From assembly GCA_036639955.1 (NCBI GenBank), contig JAVWHP010000004.1:1-64000 (forward strand): DNA of 64,000 bases, given 5' to 3'. The translations under genes were made by a program, and so were the position numbers. A model generated the notes under the pieces. That model searched no databases and was not told where the DNA came from. It saw nothing but the letters and a program-made list of their open reading frames with translations. Of this stretch, positions 8,218-17,050 are shown piece after piece; positions within the stretch are counted from its first letter, which is position 1; each line of letters begins with the position of its first letter. The stretch comes from JAVWHP01 sp036639955. GTDB taxonomy: Bacteria; Bacillota_I; Bacilli_A; Erysipelotrichales; Erysipelotrichaceae.

Positions 8218-9576
8218 ATGATTAGCGTAAATGAAATATTAGAAACAGTTAATATGATTGAAACAGAGGATTTAGATGTTAGAACTATAACAATGGGTAT
8301 TTCTTTACTAGATTGTTGTGATAGTGATATAGACAAGTCTTGTGAAAAGGTATATAACAAAATTACAAGATTAGCTAAAGATTTAGTTAAAGTAGGAAAT
8401 GATATTTCTAATGAATATGGTATACCTATTATTAATAAAAGAATTAGTGTAACACCAATAGCTATGTTAGTTGCTGCTAGTGGTGGAGATCCTGTTAAGT
8501 ATGCTAAAACTTTAGATGCTTGTGCTAAAAAAGTTGATGTAAACTTTGTTGGAGGATTCTCTGCTTTAGTACAAAAAGGATTTTCAGCAGGAGATAAAGA
8601 ATTAATTGCTGCTATTCCTGAAGCATTAGCTTGTACTGATCGTGTATGTAGTTCTGTTAATATTGGATCTACTAAAGCAGGTATTAATATGGATGCTGTT
8701 AAAACAATGGGTGACATTGTTAAGAAGTGTGCTGAATTAACTGCTGATCGTCAATGTGTTGCTGCTTCTAAACTTGTAGTGTTCTGTAATGCTCCTGAAG
8801 ATAATCCTTTTATGGCTGGTGCCTTCCATGGTGTTGGTGAAGCTGATTGTGTTATTAATGTTGGAGTATCAGGTCCAGGTGTTGTAAGAGCTGCTATTGC
8901 TAAAGCTCCTAAAGATATACCTATGAATGAAGTAGCTGAAATAATTAAAAAGACTGCATTTAAGATTACTAGAATGGGTCAATTAGTTGGTAGTATTGCT
9001 AGTGAACGTTTAGGTGTTCCTTTTGGAATAGTTGATTTATCATTAGCTCCTACACCTGCTGTTGGTGATTCAGTTGGTTATATATTAGAAGAAATGGGAT
9101 TATCTCAAGTTGGAAGTTATGGTACTACTGCTTGTTTAGCAATGTTAAATGACGCTGTTAAAAAAGGTGGAGTAATGGCTTCTAATAGTGTTGGAGGATT
9201 ATCTGGTGCTTTTATTCCTGTGTCTGAAGATGCTGGTATGATAGCTGCTGCTAGAAGTGGATCATTAACTATGGAGAAATTAGAAGCAATGACTGCTGTT
9301 TGTTCAGTTGGTCTTGATATGATTGTAATTCCTGGTGATACACCTAATTCTACTATTTCAGGTATAATTGCTGATGAAGCAGCTATTGGAATGGTAAATT
9401 CTAAAACTACTGCTGTACGTGTAATTCCTGCTATAGGAATGAAATGTGGAGAAGAACTAGACTTTGGTGGTCTATTTGGAGTAGGACCAGTTATGCATAT
9501 TAATGAAAACTCATGTGAAGTTATGATTAATCGTGGAGGTAAGATTCCAGCTCCTATTCAATCATTAAAGAACTAA
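8218..9576 (+). CDS. UPF0210 family protein (DUF711)
   Basis: This 452-residue cytoplasmic protein matches the UPF0210/DUF711 family in length and in motifs such as VNIGSTKAGINMDAV, FHGVGEADCVINVGVSGPG and FGIVDLSLAPTPAVGDSVG. Crystal structures of relatives show a glycyl-radical-like barrel fold without an established reaction, and I see no radical-glycine signature that would make it a formate lyase. It follows the ACT protein with AGGTATC spacing and ends at a terminator. Codons are strongly T-ending compared with tex or proS. Confidence 0.88.
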   Translation: MISVNEILETVNMIETEDLDVRTITMGISLLDCCDSDIDKSCEKVYNKITRLAKDLVKVGNDISNEYGIPIINKRISVTPIAMLVAASGGDPVKYAKTLDACAKKVDVNFVGGFSALVQKGFSAGDKELIAAIPEALACTDRVCSSVNIGSTKAGINMDAVKTMGDIVKKCAELTADRQCVAASKLVVFCNAPEDNPFMAGAFHGVGEADCVINVGVSGPGVVRAAIAKAPKDIPMNEVAEIIKKTAFKITRMGQLVGSIASERLGVPFGIVDLSLAPTPAVGDSVGYILEEMGLSQVGSYGTTACLAMLNDAVKKGGVMASNSVGGLSGAFIPVSEDAGMIAAARSGSLTMEKLEAMTAVCSVGLDMIVIPGDTPNSTISGIIADEAAIGMVNSKTTAVRVIPAIGMKCGEELDFGGLFGVGPVMHINENSCEVMINRGGKIPAPIQSLKN

Positions 9577-9591
9577 TTATATATAGTAAAT

Positions 9592-9619
9592 GGATAACAC
9601 GTTAGTGTTATCCTCTTTG
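9592..9619 (+). terminator. Terminator after the UPF0210 gene
   Basis: Perfect 9-bp arms ggataacac and gtgttatcc enclose a gtta loop and are followed by tcttt. The short U-tract suggests partial read-through into the next gene 24 nt downstream. Confidence 0.65.
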
Positions 9620-9642
9620 CTACTAGAAAGGACATAATTATT

Positions 9643-9948
9643 ATGTTAAAAAAAGAAGATGAACGTAAAGAAGAAGCTATCCTAGAGTTAGATGATATTG
9701 TAGATGAAATTAGTATGTTATCACAACTTAAAGAAATTATGGATGTACCTCCTTTTATTGCTATGGATTGGGAAACATTAGAACTAATGTTAAGTAGTAC
9801 TAGTCATTTACCTAAAACTTTATATATAAAAGGATGGAATGCTATTAAAGAAAAAGACCCAATAGCTGCTAATAGATTAGAAACTATTATAAATAATTAT
9901 AATGCTACACAAATACACTTTACTTGTAATGTAGTATATCAGGATTAG
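9643..9948 (+). CDS. Hypothetical acidic 101-residue protein
   Basis: I do not recognise this family. The product is acidic with a charged N-terminal helix (residues 1-35) and a central segment (DVPPFIAMDWETLELM), and has no membrane segment or cysteine motif apart from one Cys near the end. It begins after AGGAC-type spacing (gaaaggacataattattATG) and ends 15 nt before the first U32 gene, so it probably belongs to that transcript. It could be an accessory protein of the U32 pair. Confidence 0.65.
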   Translation: MLKKEDERKEEAILELDDIVDEISMLSQLKEIMDVPPFIAMDWETLELMLSSTSHLPKTLYIKGWNAIKEKDPIAANRLETIINNYNATQIHFTCNVVYQD

Positions 9949-9963
9949 AAGATTGAGGTAACT

Positions 9964-10872
9964 ATGAGTAAGTTTATTGTAACACCCTATAGTATAAGTG
10001 ATATAAAATTACTTAAAGATATAAATGTTAAAGCTGTATTAATTAATACAGCCTTTTTGAGTGTAACTAGTACTAGTTGCTTTGATTTATCTGATCTTTC
10101 CTCTATAAAGAATGAATGTAAAGAATGTGGACTTGAATTATATATTAATGTTAATTCATTCTTTATGGAGGAAGATATAGATAAGTTAATAGATAGTTTA
10201 AAGAAGATTAGGGATGTTAGTGTTGATGGTATATACTTTAGTGATTTAGGAGTATTATATGAAGCTGAAAAACTAGGTATGTTAAATTTACTAATATATA
10301 ATCCAGAAACATTAATATGTAATGAGTATGATGCTAAATACTTCTTAGATTTAGGTATTAAAAGAGTAGTTCTTTCTAAAGAAATAACATTAAGCGATAT
10401 AGGTAAAATAACTAATAGTAATTTAGATCCTAAACGTTTAGAAGTATTTATTCATGGTAGAACTTTAATGATGAACTCTAGAAGAAAACTAGTTAGTAAC
10501 TATCTAAAGTTTATAAAAGAGGATAGTAGTATAGTTAAGGATAATTCTAAGTTATATTTAATTGAGGAAAAACGTAGTGATCATTTACCTATTATAGAAG
10601 ATGATAAGGGTACTAGAATATATAGCGGATATATATTAAATGCTATAGAAGATATAGAAGCTTTAGTTGAATATGGTATTGATAATTTTATTATTGATGT
10701 TATGGGTTATGGTATACAATATGTTATAACAATAATAAAATTATATAGTAATATAATAGATGGTACTATAACTAAAGAATTAGCTATGAAAGAATTAGTA
10801 GAACTTACTAAAGATCGTATAGATACAGGATTCTTTCATAAAGCTACTAGTACGATTAAGGTTGGTGATTAG
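9964..10872 (+). CDS. yrrN: Short U32 peptidase-like protein, YrrN/TrhP1-type
   Basis: The 302-residue protein has the TIM-barrel-like U32 core and the family signature in degenerate form, EVFIHGRTLMMNSRRKLVSNY near residues 160-180, lacking the cysteine cluster of the longer partner. In Bacillus subtilis the adjacent YrrN and YrrO proteins are required for 5-hydroxyuridine at the wobble position of tRNA. The same small-then-large order here supports that role. It abuts the next gene directly. A 20-bp palindrome followed by T5 lies inside the gene at 10033-10058. Confidence 0.72.
   Translation: MSKFIVTPYSISDIKLLKDINVKAVLINTAFLSVTSTSCFDLSDLSSIKNECKECGLELYINVNSFFMEEDIDKLIDSLKKIRDVSVDGIYFSDLGVLYEAEKLGMLNLLIYNPETLICNEYDAKYFLDLGIKRVVLSKEITLSDIGKITNSNLDPKRLEVFIHGRTLMMNSRRKLVSNYLKFIKEDSSIVKDNSKLYLIEEKRSDHLPIIEDDKGTRIYSGYILNAIEDIEALVEYGIDNFIIDVMGYGIQYVITIIKLYSNIIDGTITKELAMKELVELTKDRIDTGFFHKATSTIKVGD
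10033..10058 (+). repeat. Intragenic 20-bp palindrome with T-tract in the yrrN-like gene
   Basis: The bases at 10033-10052 are a perfect palindrome (gctgtattaa centred on 10042/10043), followed one base later by T5. The arrangement looks like an intrinsic terminator about 70 nt into the coding region, although it encodes an ordinary stretch of protein. Confidence 0.8.
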
Positions 10873-12081
10873 ATGAAAAAGATTGAACTGTTATCACCAG
10901 CAGGTGATTTAGAAAGATTAAAGACGGCTGTACGTTATGGAGCTGATGCTGTATATATTGGGGGTAAACAATTCTCATTACGTTCACGTGCTAGTAACTT
11001 CTCGATTGAAGAAATAGAAGAAGGAGTAAAGTTTGCTACTAGCTATGGGGCAAATGTTCATGTTACCATGAACATATTACCCCATGTAGATGAACTAGCA
11101 GAGCTAGTTCCCTACATAAAGGCACTAGAGAAAGCTAAGGTTAAAGCAATTATAGTTGCTAGTGCCTATATAGCTAGTGTTGCTAAGGAAGTAGCTCCTA
11201 ACTTAGAGGTGCATATTTCGACTCAGAATAGTAGTACTAATTCTAGTGTGGCTAAGTTTTGGGAATCTAAAGGAATGGATCGTGTTGTAATAGCGCGTGA
11301 AGCAACATTAGATGAAATAAGAGCTACTACTAGTAATACTGATATGCCAATTGAAGTGTTTATTCATGGAGGTATGTGCGTTTCTTATTCAGGTAGATGT
11401 ACATTATCTAATCACATGACAAATAGAGATGCTAATCGAGGTGGATGTGCTCAAAGTTGTAGATGGAAATATAAACTCTATAACGACAATGAACTTATAT
11501 CTAAACAAGATGAACTCTTCTCTATGAGTAGTAAAGATTTAATGGCAGCTAAATATATACCAGATTTAATAGACGCTAATGTAGCTAGCTTAAAGATAGA
11601 AGGTAGAATGAAAACTAACTATTATATAGCTACTGTAGTAAGTACTTATCGAGCATTAATTGATGAATACTATGAAAGCGGACAACTAAGTGAAGAACGA
11701 TTAGATTATTATACACAACAACTAAGGAAGGCAGAAAATCGACCGACAAGTAGTGGCTTCTATGAAGGACTACCTAATAGTGATGCTCATTTATATGGAG
11801 TTAATGGGGCAGGTGTTACTCAAGAGTTTATAGCTACTGTATTAGGTTACGATGAGGTCACTAAGCTAGCAACCATCCAGGTGAGAAATAATTTCTCATC
11901 CGGGATGGAATGTGAAATATTTGGACCACATCGTTTAGCAACTAGCTTTATTATGCCAAACCTTACTACTAAAGATGGCGAAAGCATAGCATTAGCAAAT
12001 AAGCCGATGCAAATACTACAAGCTAATTTAGGATTTGAAGTATATGAACATGAAATGATTAGAAAAATAAAGGAGAAATAA
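10873..12081 (+). CDS. yrrO: U32 peptidase-like tRNA hydroxylation protein, YrrO/TrhP2-type
   Basis: This 402-residue protein starts LLSPAGDLERLKTAVRYGAD, the U32 N-terminus, and carries the full signature EVFIHGGMCVSYSGRC plus the CAQSCRWKY cysteines around residues 164-200 that bind an Fe-S cluster in related proteins. In Bacillus subtilis and Escherichia coli the family (TrhP) supports prephenate-dependent hydroxylation of tRNA uridine 34. The name peptidase is historical. The ATG follows the upstream stop directly. A long imperfect hairpin occupies 11873-11908. proS follows 1 nt after the stop. Confidence 0.82.
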   Translation: MKKIELLSPAGDLERLKTAVRYGADAVYIGGKQFSLRSRASNFSIEEIEEGVKFATSYGANVHVTMNILPHVDELAELVPYIKALEKAKVKAIIVASAYIASVAKEVAPNLEVHISTQNSSTNSSVAKFWESKGMDRVVIAREATLDEIRATTSNTDMPIEVFIHGGMCVSYSGRCTLSNHMTNRDANRGGCAQSCRWKYKLYNDNELISKQDELFSMSSKDLMAAKYIPDLIDANVASLKIEGRMKTNYYIATVVSTYRALIDEYYESGQLSEERLDYYTQQLRKAENRPTSSGFYEGLPNSDAHLYGVNGAGVTQEFIATVLGYDEVTKLATIQVRNNFSSGMECEIFGPHRLATSFIMPNLTTKDGESIALANKPMQILQANLGFEVYEHEMIRKIKEK

Positions 12082-12082
12082 G

Positions 12083-13789
12083 ATGAAATTAAGTAATAGT
12101 TTCTTTTATACAATAAGAGAAGATGCAAAGGATGAAGAATCCAACAGTGGTAATCTATTAGTAAGAAGTGGAATGATTAAAAAGAGTAGTAATGGTATTT
12201 ATACGATAATGCCTTTAGGAATGAAAGTACTACACAAGATTGAAAACATCGTAAGAGAAGAAATGGATGCAGCAGATGCACAAGAACTATTAATGCCAGC
12301 ATTAATACTTGAAGAAGTATATGAAAAATCAGGAAGACGTGAAGCTTTTGGTTCTAATATGTTTGCTCTTAAGGATCGTAATAATAAAAATTATGTATTA
12401 GGACCTACACATGAAGAACTATTTGTATTAGCAGCAAGCATGAAAGGAAAATCTTATAAAGATTTTCCATATACATTGTATCAAATGCAAACTAAATATC
12501 GTGATGAAACTAGACCTCGTTATGGACTAATAAGAGTACGTGAATTTATAATGAAAGATGCCTACTCATTTGATATAGATAATGCAGGACTAGATATAAG
12601 TTATATGAAAATGTTTAATGCTTATAAAAGAATATTTGACCGAATGAATTTAAATTATAAAATAGTACAAGCAGATACAGGAGCTATGGGAGGAATGCTA
12701 TCAGAAGAATTCCAAGCCATTACTCCAATTGGAGAAGATACAGTAGTAGCATGTAACAACTGTGATTTCTCAAGTAACCTTGAAATCACAGCTGTTGTAG
12801 ATACATTAGAAAAGAAACAAGATGTGGTAGAACTAGATTATGAATTAGTAGAAACACCAAATGCTAAAACTATTGAAGAAGTAGCAGCCTTCTTTAATAC
12901 TGATACTAATAGTTTTGTTAAAACTTTAATATATAAGGTTGATAATAAAGACTTAGTAGCATTTCTATTAAGAGGTAATAGAGAACTTAATGAAACTAAA
13001 GCCACTAAAATTCTAGGAGCATTAGAAATGGAATTAGCATCATTTGCTGATGTAGAAAAAGTAACTAATGCTAAAGTAGGGTTTGCTGGTCCAATTAATT
13101 TAGATATTAAAATAGTTATGGATAATGAAGTTAAAAATATGACAAACTTTATATGTGGAGCTAATAAAACTAATTATCATTTTAAGAATGCTAATCTAAA
13201 AGATTTTAAAGCTGATATTGTAGCAGATATTGCAAGTGTTCATGAAGGCGATATATGTCCTATATGTGGTCAAAAATTAGTATTCTCTAAAGGAATAGAA
13301 GTAGGTAATACATTTAAGTTAGGTACTAAGTATACTCAAGCATTAGGTTTACAGTATTTAGATGCTAATAATAATTTAAATCCAGTAGTAATGGGAAGCT
13401 ATGGAATTGGACTAGAAAGATGTATGGCAGCAGTAGTTGAACAACACTCAGATGAAAACGGAATCAACTGGCCAACAAATCTAGCACCATTCAGTGTAGC
13501 AATCGTATTAGTAAAGGATAAGGATGAAGCAGCAATTGAATTAGCAAATAACATGTATAAAGAATTTAAAGCAGCAGGCATTGAAGTACTACTAGACGAT
13601 CGTAAAGAACGTGCAGGAGTAAAATTTAAAGACATGGAACTGATAGGAATTCCAGTTAGAATTACAATTGGAAAACGCTATGAAGAAGGAATCGTAGAAA
13701 TAAAAAGAAGAAAAGATGAAGCAGTAGAAGAAGTAAGCACTAAAGAAGTACTAGAATATGCAATGAAATTGCTAAAATGCGACATGTAA
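12083..13789 (+). CDS. proS: Prolyl-tRNA synthetase
   Basis: The 568-residue class II synthetase charges tRNA-Pro. Motif 2 is YRDETRPRYGLIRVREFIMKD near residues 139-159. An editing (INS) domain lies around residues 225-390, as in bacterial-type ProRS, and motif 3 is MGSYGIGLERCMAAV. A C-terminal anticodon-binding domain begins near APFSVAIVLV. Length matches the bacterial type. AGGAGAAATAAG precedes the ATG. It is at the end of the yrrN-yrrO transcript and is followed by an AT-rich promoter region rather than a clear terminator. Confidence 0.97.
   Translation: MKLSNSFFYTIREDAKDEESNSGNLLVRSGMIKKSSNGIYTIMPLGMKVLHKIENIVREEMDAADAQELLMPALILEEVYEKSGRREAFGSNMFALKDRNNKNYVLGPTHEELFVLAASMKGKSYKDFPYTLYQMQTKYRDETRPRYGLIRVREFIMKDAYSFDIDNAGLDISYMKMFNAYKRIFDRMNLNYKIVQADTGAMGGMLSEEFQAITPIGEDTVVACNNCDFSSNLEITAVVDTLEKKQDVVELDYELVETPNAKTIEEVAAFFNTDTNSFVKTLIYKVDNKDLVAFLLRGNRELNETKATKILGALEMELASFADVEKVTNAKVGFAGPINLDIKIVMDNEVKNMTNFICGANKTNYHFKNANLKDFKADIVADIASVHEGDICPICGQKLVFSKGIEVGNTFKLGTKYTQALGLQYLDANNNLNPVVMGSYGIGLERCMAAVVEQHSDENGINWPTNLAPFSVAIVLVKDKDEAAIELANNMYKEFKAAGIEVLLDDRKERAGVKFKDMELIGIPVRITIGKRYEEGIVEIKRRKDEAVEEVSTKEVLEYAMKLLKCDM
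12760..12791 (+). repeat. Intragenic 10-bp inverted repeat in proS
   Basis: Arms 12760-12769 and 12782-12791 are perfectly complementary around a 12-nt loop. It lies in the insertion (editing) domain region rather than in the catalytic core. Confidence 0.7.
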
Positions 13790-13866
13790 AGTGCTAATGA
13801 AAATATTTTCATAAACATTTAGAAAAATATTTCAAAAAAAGACTTTAATAACATGAATATTTATTG

Positions 13867-13872
13867 TATAAT
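13867..13872 (+). promoter_or_regulatory. -10 box of the PEPCK-like gene
   Basis: A consensus TATAAT about 94 nt before the start leaves a leader that contains partly complementary tracts (tgttttt and aaaaaca, 13893-13911). No convincing -35 is visible. Confidence 0.4.
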
Positions 13873-13965
13873 ATAGTACGTAGGTAGGACACTTGTTTTT
13901 CAGATAAAAACACTTAGCCTAATATAAGATAAAAAATACATCAGAAAGAGTATGAGGTAAAGAAA

Positions 13966-15660
13966 ATGAAAGAAAATTTATATTTAAACCAAGATTTAGC
14001 AATAATCAACTTTAGTAACGCGTACCCACAAAGTACAGCACAATTACTAAATTCATCAACATTTAAAAACTTCGTGGAGACATTCATTGATTTCCTTGAA
14101 AATAAAGATGAAGAATTATACAAATGGGCACTAAACGAAAAAACAGCTCGTGAAGCAAAAGTAGAAATAACTAAATTATTTAGAGAACTAACAGTATTAA
14201 CTCTAGATGAAATTAATTCAGTATACTTAGAAGACAAAGAAAAACTATTAAACTTTGTTGAAGAACTATATAACTTCTGGAAGAGCCACCAAAGATTTTC
14301 AATTATAGATGCAGGATTTAATAATGCAGTACAAAACTCATCATTCATGGCAGTAGACTCAGGGTTTAATGAATTGATCAGAGGAATGTACCGTTCTATA
14401 GAAGAAAAAGTACAAGGAAGAAAGAATCACGTATACCGTCAATTACAAGCAGGATGTAATGCAGCATTAGCATTAAGAGACAATAAGTTTGTATTAGATG
14501 AAAAATATAAAGCATTAGACGGAATTAAATTTGTAGATTCAGTAATGATAAGAACACCATTAATATTAAACCCAAAATCAAACAAAAGAACAGGTTCATT
14601 TACTGAAATTGATGTAAACCCTATTACTAAGTTTACTGGAAATGCAGATGAATGGTTCTGTTACCCAGCTAAAATTGGTAGTCTATTAGCATTTATATAC
14701 TTACACAGAGATTTCTTAAGCAGTGGAGTATCTGTAGCTAACCTATTTGAATTAGCATCAGAAGAAGAATGTGAACACCAACCAGATCTAGTATTATTCT
14801 TTGGAAACGAAGATGGAGAAGATGCAACTAACTTCTATCATGATACTAAAGACAATATTTGGGTAGGATGTGTATCATATAATGAAAGAATTGAATACTT
14901 TGGATATATGAAAAAAATGTGTTTAACATTACACAACCTAGCTATGATGCAAAAAGGATGGTTACCAATACATGGAGCATTCGTTAACATTACTTTACAA
15001 AACGGAAAACGTAAAGGAATAATGCTAATGGGAGATTCAGGAGCAGGTAAATCAGAATCAATTGAAGCATTAAAAGCACAAGGAAGCGATGTAATTAAAG
15101 ATCTAGAAATAGTATTTGACGATATGGGAACAATTCATATAGAAGACGGAATCCCATATGGACAAGGAACAGAAATAGGAGCATTCATAAGACTAGACGA
15201 TCTAGATAAAGGAACTCCTTATAGAGACATGGACAGATCAATCTTCATGAACCCAGACTCAAGTAATGCACGTGTAATAACACCAGCAGCACCATATGAA
15301 GTAGTAGCAAACAACCATACAATAGATATGTTCTGCTACGCAAATAACTATGATGATAAATTAGGAATAAGACAAATAGATGATATAGAAGAAGCAAAAG
15401 CAATCTATACACTAGGAAAAAGAATGGCACTAGGAACAACACAAGAAGTAGGAATCTCAACAACATACTTTGCAAACCCATTCGGACCAATGCAAAAACA
15501 AGAACTATGCGCAGGACTAATCGATGAAGTATTTGCAAATCTTAAAGAAAACAATGTATTTGTAGGAGAAATCTTTACACACCTAGGATTCAATAAAGAA
15601 GAAAGAACAGGACTACAACAAGCAGCAAAAGAATTATTAGAATTTATAGAAAAAGACTAA
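13966..15660 (+). CDS. PEP carboxykinase/HPr-kinase-fold P-loop protein
   Basis: The 564-residue protein has a clear phosphate-binding loop GDSGAGKSES at residues 356-365, preceded by GWLPIHGAFVNI, and followed by EIVFDDMGTIHIEDG, which could provide the second metal-binding aspartates. This arrangement is that of the PEPCK-ATP/HPr kinase fold. The N-terminal half (1-180) is a helical region unlike classical PckA, and I cannot find the full PckA active-site set, so I do not assign gluconeogenic activity. It is monocistronic with its own promoter and terminator. Codons are almost exclusively A-ending, the style of an abundant protein. Confidence 0.6.
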   Translation: MKENLYLNQDLAIINFSNAYPQSTAQLLNSSTFKNFVETFIDFLENKDEELYKWALNEKTAREAKVEITKLFRELTVLTLDEINSVYLEDKEKLLNFVEELYNFWKSHQRFSIIDAGFNNAVQNSSFMAVDSGFNELIRGMYRSIEEKVQGRKNHVYRQLQAGCNAALALRDNKFVLDEKYKALDGIKFVDSVMIRTPLILNPKSNKRTGSFTEIDVNPITKFTGNADEWFCYPAKIGSLLAFIYLHRDFLSSGVSVANLFELASEEECEHQPDLVLFFGNEDGEDATNFYHDTKDNIWVGCVSYNERIEYFGYMKKMCLTLHNLAMMQKGWLPIHGAFVNITLQNGKRKGIMLMGDSGAGKSESIEALKAQGSDVIKDLEIVFDDMGTIHIEDGIPYGQGTEIGAFIRLDDLDKGTPYRDMDRSIFMNPDSSNARVITPAAPYEVVANNHTIDMFCYANNYDDKLGIRQIDDIEEAKAIYTLGKRMALGTTQEVGISTTYFANPFGPMQKQELCAGLIDEVFANLKENNVFVGEIFTHLGFNKEERTGLQQAAKELLEFIEKD

Positions 15661-15704
15661 TAAACAATAAATAAAGAAAGAAATTAAAGATTAAGCAATA
15701 AAAT

Positions 15705-15736
15705 AAGATATAATTCTAAAGAATTATATCTTTTTA
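15705..15736 (+). terminator. Terminator after the PEPCK-like gene
   Basis: Perfect 13-bp arms (15705-15717 and 15720-15732) enclose a 2-nt loop and run into T5. Confidence 0.85.
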
Positions 15737-15832
15737 TAATTAATGGGAACAATATATTTATAATTAACTTTAAATTTAAGAAGAAAAGGTTTACAATATA
15801 AACAATTAACTATTAACTAGGAGGTAAAAGTT

Positions 15833-17050
15833 ATGGATATGAAAATGGTATATGAAGCAAAAGAAGTATTAGATGGGATAGCAACAAAGACTCCTATTAT
15901 GAAAGCAGATAAGATAGATCCTAATTTATTAATAAAAGCAGAGAATTTACAAATGACAGGGGCTTTTAAGATTAGAGGGGCTTATTATAAGATATCTAAA
16001 TTAAGTGAAGAAGAGAAAGCTAGAGGAGTTATATGTGCTAGTGCTGGGAATCATGCTCAAGGAGTAGGATATAGTTGTAAAGCTATGGGAGTTAAAGGGA
16101 TAGTAGTAATGCCTAAGAGTGCTCCATTATCAAAGATAGAAGCTACTAGAGCTTATGGAGTTAAAGTAGAGTTACAAGGAGATAGTTTTAATGAAGCTTA
16201 TGTTTATGCTCAAAACTTACAGAAAGAAACAGGAGCTGTATTTATAGAACCTTTTGATGATGAATATGTAATAGCAGGACAAGGAACTATAGGATTAGAA
16301 ATATTAGAAGAAGTACCTGATGTTGATGTAGTGCTAGTACCAATTGGTGGAGGGGGATTAGCTAGTGGTATAGCTTATGCTATAAAGAATGTTAAACCTG
16401 AATGTAAAGTATATGGAGTAGAAGCTAGTAATGCTGCTTGTATGAAAGAATCTTTATTACAAGATGAAATAGTTACTTTAGATACTGCTAATACTATAGC
16501 TGATGGTATAGCTGTTAAATGTCCAGGAACTATTACTTATGATTTATGTAAAGAGTACTTAGATGGTGTTTTAAGCGTATCTGAAGAAGAAATAGCAGCA
16601 TCTATACTAACACTAGTAGAAAAGATGAAACTAGTAGCAGAAGGAGCAGGAGCAGCTTCTGTAGCTGCAGCAATGTTTAAAAAGATAGGATTTAGAAATA
16701 GAAAATGTGTAGCAGTATTATCTGGAGGTAATATAGATGTTAACTTCTTATCTAAAATTATAGATTTAGGTCTTATTAAAACTGGACGTAAATGTTCTAT
16801 GGAAGTTATAATGATTGATAAACCAGGTAACTTATCTAAGTTTGCTACATTAATATCTGATTTAGGTGCTAACATAGTATCTATTGAACATGATAGAGTT
16901 AATAGAGCAGTCCTATCTGACCAATGTAAAGTACACTTTGTAATGGAAACATTTGATAAAGCTCATATTAAAAAGATATCTGAAGCCTTAAATGAAAATG
17001 GCTATAAACATAAGATATTTGAAACTAGTAATGAACAAGATATTAATTGA
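15833..17050 (+). CDS. ilvA: Threonine ammonia-lyase (threonine dehydratase)
   Basis: This PLP enzyme deaminates threonine to 2-oxobutyrate. The 405-residue protein has the Schiff-base lysine in GAFKIRGAYYK, an ASAGNHAQGVGY loop, the phosphate-binding glycine loop VPIGGGGLASG near residues 175-185, and a C-terminal ACT-like domain starting at SMEVIMIDKPGNLSKFATLI that would give allosteric control. Length fits the single-ACT clostridial/catabolic type, so the role may be catabolic or isoleucine biosynthesis; no other ilv gene is nearby. AGGAGGT precedes the ATG. The next gene overlaps its end by 20 nt. Confidence 0.93.
   Translation: MDMKMVYEAKEVLDGIATKTPIMKADKIDPNLLIKAENLQMTGAFKIRGAYYKISKLSEEEKARGVICASAGNHAQGVGYSCKAMGVKGIVVMPKSAPLSKIEATRAYGVKVELQGDSFNEAYVYAQNLQKETGAVFIEPFDDEYVIAGQGTIGLEILEEVPDVDVVLVPIGGGGLASGIAYAIKNVKPECKVYGVEASNAACMKESLLQDEIVTLDTANTIADGIAVKCPGTITYDLCKEYLDGVLSVSEEEIAASILTLVEKMKLVAEGAGAASVAAAMFKKIGFRNRKCVAVLSGGNIDVNFLSKIIDLGLIKTGRKCSMEVIMIDKPGNLSKFATLISDLGANIVSIEHDRVNRAVLSDQCKVHFVMETFDKAHIKKISEALNENGYKHKIFETSNEQDIN

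Noticed and set aside
7472..8717. Long minus-strand ORFs across the transketolase, ACT and UPF0210 genes
   Set aside because: They are shadows of plus-strand genes with intact family motifs, lack ribosome binding sites and have repetitive hydrophobic or Ser-rich composition.
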